This document shows, piece after piece, positions 6,797-11,030 of a stretch of DNA of 11,030 nucleotides (positions are counted from its first letter, which is position 1; each line of letters opens with the position of its first letter). This stretch comes from JAJYZP01 sp049964535 (GTDB taxonomy: Bacteria; Actinomycetota; Acidimicrobiia; Acidimicrobiales; Acidimicrobiaceae): assembly GCA_049964535.1 (NCBI GenBank), contig JBMFXG010000086.1, positions 1-11,030 of the forward strand, given 5' to 3'. Below the pieces are notes generated by a model. The model was given only the letters and a program-made list of their open reading frames with translations, was not told where the DNA came from and did no database searches. Both the position numbers and the translations under genes were made by a program.

Positions 6797-8221
6797 TTAG
6801 TGCTCACTACTCGGGGGATCACTGGTGGGGTCTAAGGAGGTCGTGACCTCCTCCATGGAGAGGCGAGCAGAGTAGATGGAGTAGCCGTCAACTCGACGGG
6901 AGACAGCCGTAGCGATGACGGTGGCGATGATCATTGGAACGACGATACCGAGTCCTGACTGTGTCAACTCGAAGACGAGCACGAGTGCAGAGAGTGGTGC
7001 TTGGAGGCTCGCACCCATCATGGCTGCGGCTCCAATCATCGCGTATGCTCCCACCGGAGAGCCCGGAACAATAAGAGTCCAGACTCCGCCGAGAAAGCCT
7101 CCGAGCACCGCACCGATCGAGAGTGCTGGCGTAAAGAGACCGCCAGAGGCGCCCCCACCGAGCGACAGTAGTGTCACGAGCGGTTTGAGCAGCATGAGGG
7201 CGGCGAGAAGGGTCAAGGTGCTGAGGTGATTGGTGATCACCGTCTGCGCCATGTCCTTACCGTTTCCGAGCAACTGGTAGTACTTGGTGGCGATGATTCC
7301 GAGGATTAAGAACGCGAGCAGTGGTCCGATGAGCGTAGCTCGACCGCGAAGGCGGTGATGACTAATGAAGCCGATGAGGCGAACGAATGCCACCGAAAAG
7401 AGCCCGATCAGTGGACCGGCAACGATAGCGAAGAGTACTTCGGAGAGGCGAAAGCTGTAGTTGGGCACGCCGGGGTAGGTTGCGTGATTGGGGAGATAGA
7501 GATAGCCAACGGTGGTGGCGATCACTGAACACGCAATGGCTGGAAGAACGATCGGTAGTGATAGCTCTCCGAGCATGACCTCGGCGGTAAAGATTGCGCC
7601 GCCGAGTGGAACGTTGTAGACAGCTGCTAGACCCGATCCGGCGCCACATGCCACGAGCAGGCGGCGCTGACTCGGGTTGAGCTTAGCCCACTTACCGAGG
7701 AGGCTTCCCGAGAGCGCTCCGAGAAGCTTGGGTGCAGCCTCTCGCCCAATGGAGGCGCCGAGACCGATCACGACCTCTTGGATGATCGATGTTCCAATGC
7801 TCTTAGGTGGACCAAGCTCGCCAGATCGCTCCCATACCACATCGTCGACCTCGGACTTTTGGCCCTTCGTGTACTTGTTCAGGACGTACCACGCAATTCC
7901 CCCTACGACGCCCGCAAGGGCGAGCATGGCGATCCGATGGAGGGCAGAGGTCTTCCCGACAGCGGTAAGGAAGTTCCCGGAGTTGTAGTGGTACGCAAAG
8001 TGCTCGACCGTAAAGAGCAGGAACATCATGAGGTCACCGAAGAGCCCAGCGCCTACTCCAGTGAGGATGAGGAAGATCCAAAATCGAGGACTGAGGAGCG
8101 TTTCACCATCGCTCGTGGCGTTCGGTTGCTCGGACGCTCCACGACCTGCCGGTACACGGGTCTTCAGGTACGGTTGTGGAAACCGAACTCGCTCTACTCG
8201 CTCGGTCTTTTTTGGGCTCAT
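6797..8221 (-). CDS. ClC-family chloride channel/transporter (variant motifs)
   Basis: This 474-residue integral membrane protein has about ten or more hydrophobic segments between residues ~46 and 440 and the landmarks of the ClC family. GLGASIGREAAPKLLG holds the gating glutamate E161 (equivalent to E148 of E. coli ClcA). GAGSGLAAVYNVPLGGAIFTAEV spans the next helices, GGASGGLFTPALSIG contains the GxFxP motif at 361-365, and Y450 in SIYSARL aligns with the anion-binding tyrosine Y445. The canonical first motif GSGIP is absent; the region reads KSEVDDVVWERSGELGPP at 122-139. In FTAEV the residue aligned to the proton-path glutamate E203 appears to be V215. No cytoplasmic CBS domains follow. 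ATG 8221 is chosen over the adjacent GTG because AAGGA at 8226-8230 is better spaced from it. The protein probably moves Cl- across the cytoplasmic membrane; whether it is coupled to H+ is open. Confidence 0.9.
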   Translation of the reverse strand: MSPKKTERVERVRFPQPYLKTRVPAGRGASEQPNATSDGETLLSPRFWIFLILTGVGAGLFGDLMMFLLFTVEHFAYHYNSGNFLTAVGKTSALHRIAMLALAGVVGGIAWYVLNKYTKGQKSEVDDVVWERSGELGPPKSIGTSIIQEVVIGLGASIGREAAPKLLGALSGSLLGKWAKLNPSQRRLLVACGAGSGLAAVYNVPLGGAIFTAEVMLGELSLPIVLPAIACSVIATTVGYLYLPNHATYPGVPNYSFRLSEVLFAIVAGPLIGLFSVAFVRLIGFISHHRLRGRATLIGPLLAFLILGIIATKYYQLLGNGKDMAQTVITNHLSTLTLLAALMLLKPLVTLLSLGGGASGGLFTPALSIGAVLGGFLGGVWTLIVPGSPVGAYAMIGAAAMMGASLQAPLSALVLVFELTQSGLGIVVPMIIATVIATAVSRRVDGYSIYSARLSMEEVTTSLDPTSDPPSSEH

Positions 8222-8225
8222 CACT

Positions 8226-8230
8226 TCCTT
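8226..8230 (-). promoter_or_regulatory. Ribosome-binding site of the ClC gene
   Basis: AAGGA on the - strand, four bases before the ATG at 8221 and only one base before the alternative GTG at 8224. This spacing decides the start in favour of the ATG. Confidence 0.5.
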
Positions 8231-8297
8231 CAGCTATACCGGTGAGAATAAAGCAATCAGATATTGGCTGCTCTTGGTCCACTGAGGGTCTGACCTC

Positions 8298-8534
8298 TCA
8301 CTGGAGATGATAGCCCAGGTTTCCGGCACAGCACATGCATCCCGAACCGTGGTGCTGCAAACTCAATTGCTCTCGCTGCTCTTTCTCGTAGGTACAAGCT
8401 TCGAGGAAGAGCCTCCCGTAGTGTCGTTGGTGTCGAGCATCGGCGTCTAGAAAGCTCGCGTCGTTAATGGCTGCTATCACATTGGTCAGGGATCTGACGG
8501 CTCTGAGGAGCGATCCCGACTTCTCGTTGTGCAA
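8298..8534 (-). CDS. Possible small protein, unrecognised (doubtful)
   Basis: A 78-codon open frame starts with TTG at 8534 and ends near the ClC promoter region. The predicted protein is mostly hydrophilic and helix-like, and its end carries a cysteine cluster (GSGCMCCAGNLGYH). No ribosome-binding site is evident before the TTG, no family is recognised, and the frame could be a gene remnant or chance. It is listed because it is the only frame with some protein-like character in this 474-bp gap. Confidence 0.2.
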   Translation of the reverse strand: MHNEKSGSLLRAVRSLTNVIAAINDASFLDADARHQRHYGRLFLEACTYEKEQREQLSLQHHGSGCMCCAGNLGYHLQ

Positions 8535-8683
8535 GGTTTTGTGCCGTCTTCCTCAGAGAGAGCGTCTCTCACTGCTCGTCGCTCCGCTGCGGAACTTGTC
8601 GCAGTAGCTTGGCGTCTCAGGTGGAGATAGAAGCGAACCCGCTGGCTCTGTGCTCAACGGAGTCGTTGGGTGGCAATGGGGCA

Positions 8684-8721
8684 CTCATGGACCAACTATG
8701 GAGGCCCCGTTGGACCATGAG
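8684..8721 (-). terminator. Long imperfect hairpin overlapping the end of the membrane-protein gene
   Basis: CTCATGGACCAAC (8684-8696) and GTTGGACCATGAG (8709-8721) pair over 13 bp with a single mismatch and a 12-nt loop. On the - strand the first arm codes for the last residues of the small membrane protein and the second arm begins at its stop codon. The position suits a terminator or 3'-end stabiliser. No T-run follows, which is common for GC-rich bacteria. Confidence 0.42.
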
Positions 8722-9019
8722 GGGAGATTGAGCCCTGTTCTCGACCTGGACGCGGATGGCGGTAGGAGTAGAGAGTGATTCCGATCCCGCCGACGATGCA
8801 GAGCCAGGAGAGCATAAAAAATCGTCCAATTGCACTGCAATCACGCGCTAGTGATGCTGAGAAGAGCGAGGCCAACTGGGCAAGACTACTCGAGCAGAGG
8901 CTGTGAGCTTCGCTGAGTGAAATATGTGTAGTACCGAGAGGGATGAGAGGAAGGAAGAGCGCTCCCATCCCGATGAGAGCGAGTGCGATACCTGCTGTGC
9001 GTATTTTGCCGTGCTGCAC
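8696..9019 (-). CDS. Small two-helix membrane protein with a two-cysteine outer loop
   Basis: This 107-residue protein has hydrophobic segments at about residues 8-28 (IALALIGMGALFLPLIPLG) and 67-84 (FFMLSWLCIVGGIGITLY). Between them is a ~38-residue polar/amphipathic loop with two cysteines (C42 in AHSLCSSSLAQL and C61 in ARDCSAIG) that could form a disulfide outside the membrane. The tail is short, basic and Pro/Gly-rich. The layout resembles small uncharacterised actinobacterial membrane proteins, but no named family is claimed. The start is placed at GTG 9019 because AAGGGGAA lies just before it at 9022-9029; an upstream GTG at 9043 would add eight residues and has no such signal. The gene is on the same strand as the propeller gene but separated by ~160 bp and a strong hairpin, so it probably has its own transcript. 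Function is unknown. Confidence 0.62.
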   Translation of the reverse strand: MQHGKIRTAGIALALIGMGALFLPLIPLGTTHISLSEAHSLCSSSLAQLASLFSASLARDCSAIGRFFMLSWLCIVGGIGITLYSYRHPRPGREQGSISPHGPTGPP

Positions 9020-9115
9020 GATTCCCCTTGTGTTCAGACCCACGCGTGATGGGGCTGTTGGTGAAGGTAGCGCAGTGGTGTGACACGTCGTATGACAGGT
9101 GTCGTGTTCGAGTAG

Positions 9116-9148
9116 TGACCCCTCGACTTTCCCAGGGTCGAGGGGTCA
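9116..9148 (-). terminator. Strong 12-bp hairpin after the propeller gene
   Basis: TGACCCCTCGAC (9116-9127) and GTCGAGGGGTCA (9137-9148) are perfect 12-bp complements around a 9-nt loop, starting 30 nt beyond the stop codon of the YVTN propeller gene on the - strand. It is the strongest hairpin noticed in the window. The T-run expected of a classical intrinsic terminator is missing, but GC-rich stem-only terminators are common in actinobacteria. It separates the propeller gene from the small membrane-protein gene. Confidence 0.6.
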
Positions 9149-9178
9149 TTGAATCGCTGCTTGTACTTCCGGGTAGTT

Positions 9179-10255
9179 CTAACCCTTGTGAGACTGCGGT
9201 CGAACGGGTTCAAGTACCGAAACGGTAGCTGAAGCCTGATTCACCACGTATGCGACACCGGTTCGTTGATTCACCGAGATTCCCTGGGGTTGATTTCCAA
9301 CCGGAATCGTCTGTGTGACTGCGTTCGTAGTGGTGTCGATCGCCGAGACGGTATTGCTTACCGAGTTGTTCACGAAAAGGGTGTGATTTCGGTAGTCAAT
9401 GACGACGCCGTGTGGCGACGATCCGACCGGAATATCTTTGATGACCTTGTTGCCTCGGAGGACTGCAACCTCGTTGGCGGAGCTCACGCCAACGTACTCC
9501 ATTCCATTCTTGCGGTCAACGACGACATTCCATGGGTGTGGACCGACCGTGACGGTCGAAACAACGTTCATCGTTCTGAGATCGATCACACTCACACTAT
9601 CGCCGGCTGGGTTGACGCCCTGGGGATTGGTCGCAGTCCCGGCATAGGGGTCGATGCCGGTGTTTGTGACGTAGAGCATCTTCGTGGTTGGATTCACGGA
9701 TACTCCCCATGGATTTGGGCCTACTACAGTTCCGTTGGGATCGATGACGGTATTAGTTTTTATATCGATCGCGTAGACCTTGCTGAGAGATATATCGGTG
9801 ACGAATGCTTCATGTAGACGCTGAGACACTGCAAGACCGTGGAGATGGGCTGCGACAGGTATCTCTGTAATGAGGGTGTCGGTCTGTGCATTGATGACGT
9901 CGAGTAGGCCGCGCTGAATATCGGTGACGTAGACCCTTTGGTTCTGTTGGTCTACGACAACGGTGTGGACCGTACCGCCAAGGGTAATGGTCGTGATTGG
10001 CGTGCCCGTCTGGCTATTGAGTACGGTCACGGTCCCTGCCGCTAAATTGCTGACGAAGACCTTGTGTAGTCGTTGGTCTACGCCTGAGAAGTGCGGTGTT
10101 GGACCTACGTTGTTCCAAGTTGTTGCTACTTGGTAGCTTCCACGTACAGGTTGTGCATGTGCGACTCCTGACGCTGCGCTCACTATCAGTGTGGTACCTA
10201 AAATTCCAGTCGTCGCTCGTGCTAAAAGTACTTTTGTGTGGGAATTTTTTCTCAT
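9179..10255 (-). CDS. Secreted seven-bladed YVTN beta-propeller protein
   Basis: This 358-residue protein has a typical signal peptide: basic RKNSHTK, a hydrophobic core at ~9-30, and a likely cleavage VAHA|Q after residue 34. The rest is a set of ~42-residue YVTN-type repeats, each beginning with a strand such as VFVSN (67), VYVTD (108), AFVTD (150), LYVTN (194), EYVGV (253), LFVNN (293) and AYVVN (335). Each continues with TVxVI(D/N)xxTxxVxxTIxVGxxPxGVxVxxx. Seven repeats fit one closed propeller, with the N-terminal strands closing the last blade. The protein should fold outside the cytoplasm; such proteins are usually annotated as surface or binding proteins, without a common substrate. 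No catalytic, heme or anchoring motif is seen. ATG 10255 is supported by AGGAG nine bases upstream. A CsoR-like palindrome lies upstream, hinting at metal-responsive expression. Confidence 0.9.
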   Translation of the reverse strand: MRKNSHTKVLLARATTGILGTTLIVSAASGVAHAQPVRGSYQVATTWNNVGPTPHFSGVDQRLHKVFVSNLAAGTVTVLNSQTGTPITTITLGGTVHTVVVDQQNQRVYVTDIQRGLLDVINAQTDTLITEIPVAAHLHGLAVSQRLHEAFVTDISLSKVYAIDIKTNTVIDPNGTVVGPNPWGVSVNPTTKMLYVTNTGIDPYAGTATNPQGVNPAGDSVSVIDLRTMNVVSTVTVGPHPWNVVVDRKNGMEYVGVSSANEVAVLRGNKVIKDIPVGSSPHGVVIDYRNHTLFVNNSVSNTVSAIDTTTNAVTQTIPVGNQPQGISVNQRTGVAYVVNQASATVSVLEPVRPQSHKG

Positions 10256-10264
10256 ACTATCTAT

Positions 10265-10269
10265 CTCCT
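10265..10269 (-). promoter_or_regulatory. Ribosome-binding site of the propeller gene
   Basis: AGGAG on the - strand, nine bases before ATG 10255. It is the clearest Shine-Dalgarno sequence in the window and confirms the start of the signal peptide. Confidence 0.7.
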
Positions 10270-10318
10270 AATTTCTTGCGATGTATGGACCATTGACACC
10301 CGAGGTCTGAATCTTTGG

Positions 10319-10334
10319 ATACCCTAGAGGGTAT
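10319..10334. promoter_or_regulatory. CsoR-like operator palindrome upstream of the propeller gene
   Basis: ATACCCTAGAGGGTAT is a perfect palindrome with 7-bp arms and a 2-bp centre, 64 bp before the propeller start codon. Operators of CsoR-family repressors (copper, nickel and related sensors) typically read like TACCC-N-GGGTA with a central TA-rich or CTAG-like core. The match is to that general pattern only. An AT-rich stretch with a possible -10 (TACATA on the - strand, about 10336-10341) lies directly next to it, the arrangement expected for repression. No csoR gene is in the window, so the regulator and the metal are unknown. Confidence 0.48.
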
Positions 10335-10742
10335 ATGTAAAAGGACCCTGAGCCACTGATTTTCTTTAACTTGCGTTTGGTGAGACCGAGAGTTGCGGTA
10401 TGGGGAAATGAAGGAATGTGGACACGTCAGGTCGACGACCCTATCGTCCTCTTCGAGAGAGGTGGTATCGAACGTGTCTGTGAAGACGTGTTTGTAGTTC
10501 TGAAAGGAAAGGGAACTGAATACCTTGGCGGAGGCTGACGACGGTGGCCCCTATTGCCAGTGAGACCGGTGCGGAAGGTTGGGTATGGTCTCCAGGTGCT
10601 CCGGGTCTGGTGCGAAATCCGTACCTCGAATTTGGCGTTGCCGTATCCGCATAGTCCGAACTTACGACCCCCTCTGACCCCAATATCACCGATGAACAGG
10701 GTAGATCGTTAAGAACTAGCTGAAAATGTAGACACGAGTGGT
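10335..10742. other. Gene-poor stretch between the propeller operator and the transposase promoter
   Basis: No secure gene was found in these ~400 bp. On the + strand a frame is open from 10341 to a TGA near 10535; its translation includes DDPIVLFERGGIERV. A second frame, offset by two, then reads protein-like up to a TAG at about 10654 and includes GWVWSPGAPGLVRNPYLEFG. Neither has a ribosome-binding site or a recognised family. Together they may be a frameshifted remnant. An 82-codon frame on the - strand (10441-10689) starts with GTG and shows no protein-like features. Confidence 0.35.
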
Positions 10743-10771
10743 TTGACGTAGTGAACTGGGTGTGATAGTGT
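10743..10771 (+). promoter_or_regulatory. Promoter of the IS1634-type transposase
   Basis: TTGACG (10743-10748) and TAGTGT (10766-10771) are separated by 17 bp, a close fit to a housekeeping sigma-factor promoter (TTGACA / TANNNT). Transcription would start around 10778-10780, only ~20 nt before the preferred ATG at 10799. It could be the element's own promoter or one it was inserted behind. Confidence 0.55.
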
Positions 10772-10798
10772 TACATCGTGAAACGCTTTAGTGGAGCG

Positions 10799-11026
10799 AT
10801 GCATGTGTCGACTACACGTCGCCAGCACAAAGACAAGATCTATGAGACCCATCTCTTGAGACGTTCCTATCGTGAAGATGGCAAGGTCAAAAACGAGACA
10901 CTGGCAAATCTGTCCTATCTCCCCCAAGAGACCATTCAGGTCATCCGTGAGTCCTTAGCTTCGATCCACCGTAAGTACGTAAAGTCGATCGAGGGTTGCC
11001 CGAAATTGCCCAAAAGCCGAAGTTGA
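10799..11026 (+). pseudogene. IS1634-family transposase, N-terminal fragment
   Basis: The first ~50 residues (MHVSTTRRQHKDKIYETHLL, then RRSYREDGKVKNETLANLSY and LPQETIQVIRESLA) match the conserved beginning of IS1634/IS4-type transposases, in which the signature (L)RRSYREDGKVK(N/H)ETLANLS is diagnostic. After ESLA the sequence becomes unrelated (SIHRKYVKSIEGCPKLPKSR) and stops at 11024-11026. Full transposases of this family are about 500-600 residues with a DDE catalytic domain, none of which is present. The simplest reading is a copy truncated by deletion or a second insertion; a frameshift is less likely, because the other two frames do not resume the family sequence in the few codons left. 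ATG 10799 is preferred over GTG 10778, which would sit at the predicted transcription start. GGAG precedes the ATG by only two bases. Confidence 0.72.
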
Positions 11027-11030
11027 GTAG

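Larger units (their letters stand above)
8222..8695. other. Gene-poor stretch upstream of the ClC gene
   Basis: This 474-bp stretch lies between the ClC start and the end of the small membrane-protein gene. It should contain the ClC promoter, although no clear -35/-10 pair could be assigned. The only open frame of note is on the - strand at 8298-8534 (see separate entry). A + strand frame of 47 codons from ATG 8307 is open but has no recognisable content. A 6-bp hairpin GAGAGA-GCG-TCTCTC is at 8556-8570. Confidence 0.4.

Noticed and set aside
1..11030. CRISPR arrays, phage genes, toxin-antitoxin or defence systems
   Set aside because: Both strands were read for regularly spaced repeats and typical signatures; none was seen apart from the single transposase fragment.

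Overview
The window reads as bacterial chromosomal DNA of moderately high GC, probably from an actinobacterium. The protein sequences and the IS1634-type transposase start would fit an acidophilic Acidimicrobiia-like lineage, but that placement is an impression and was not tested. It contains five well supported complete protein genes, the 3' end of a sixth, one likely small membrane-protein gene, the start of an insertion-sequence transposase, and several gene-poor stretches, one of them 1.3 kb long.

Left part (1-3649). The 3' end of an L-rhamnulokinase gene (rhaB, + strand) converges on a two-gene lactate-oxidation operon on the - strand. That operon consists of lutA and a large gene that fuses LutB (LUD domain plus two 4Fe-4S motifs) to LutC (second LUD domain). 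The pairing makes metabolic sense. RhaB makes L-rhamnulose-1-phosphate, aldol cleavage yields L-lactaldehyde, oxidation of that gives L-lactate, and LutABC oxidises L-lactate to pyruvate. The left edge may therefore be the end of a rhamnose catabolic locus.

Middle (3650-8221). A 432-bp divergent intergenic region separates lutA from a + strand FAD-dependent amine/amino-acid oxidase-like protein (DAO superfamily, PuuB-like layout). It is followed by about 1.3 kb (5471-6796) in which no convincing gene was found. A ClC-family chloride channel/transporter is then encoded on the - strand. It keeps the gating-glutamate motif but lacks the canonical GSGIP motif and appears to carry Val where proton-coupled relatives have the internal glutamate.

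Right part (8222-11030). All likely genes up to 10255 are on the - strand. They are a 107-residue two-helix membrane protein with a two-cysteine external loop and a secreted seven-bladed YVTN beta-propeller protein, with strong hairpins behind both genes. Upstream of the propeller gene is a perfect 16-bp palindrome (ATACCCT-AG-AGGGTAT) that resembles operators of CsoR-family metal-sensing repressors. The right edge carries a promoter and the first part of an IS1634-type transposase. Its reading frame stops after 75 codons, so the copy looks broken.

No tRNA, rRNA, CRISPR array or defence locus was found. The most promising items for follow-up are the metal-type operator before the propeller gene, the fused LutBC beside rhaB, the atypical ClC, and the unexplained 1.3-kb gap.
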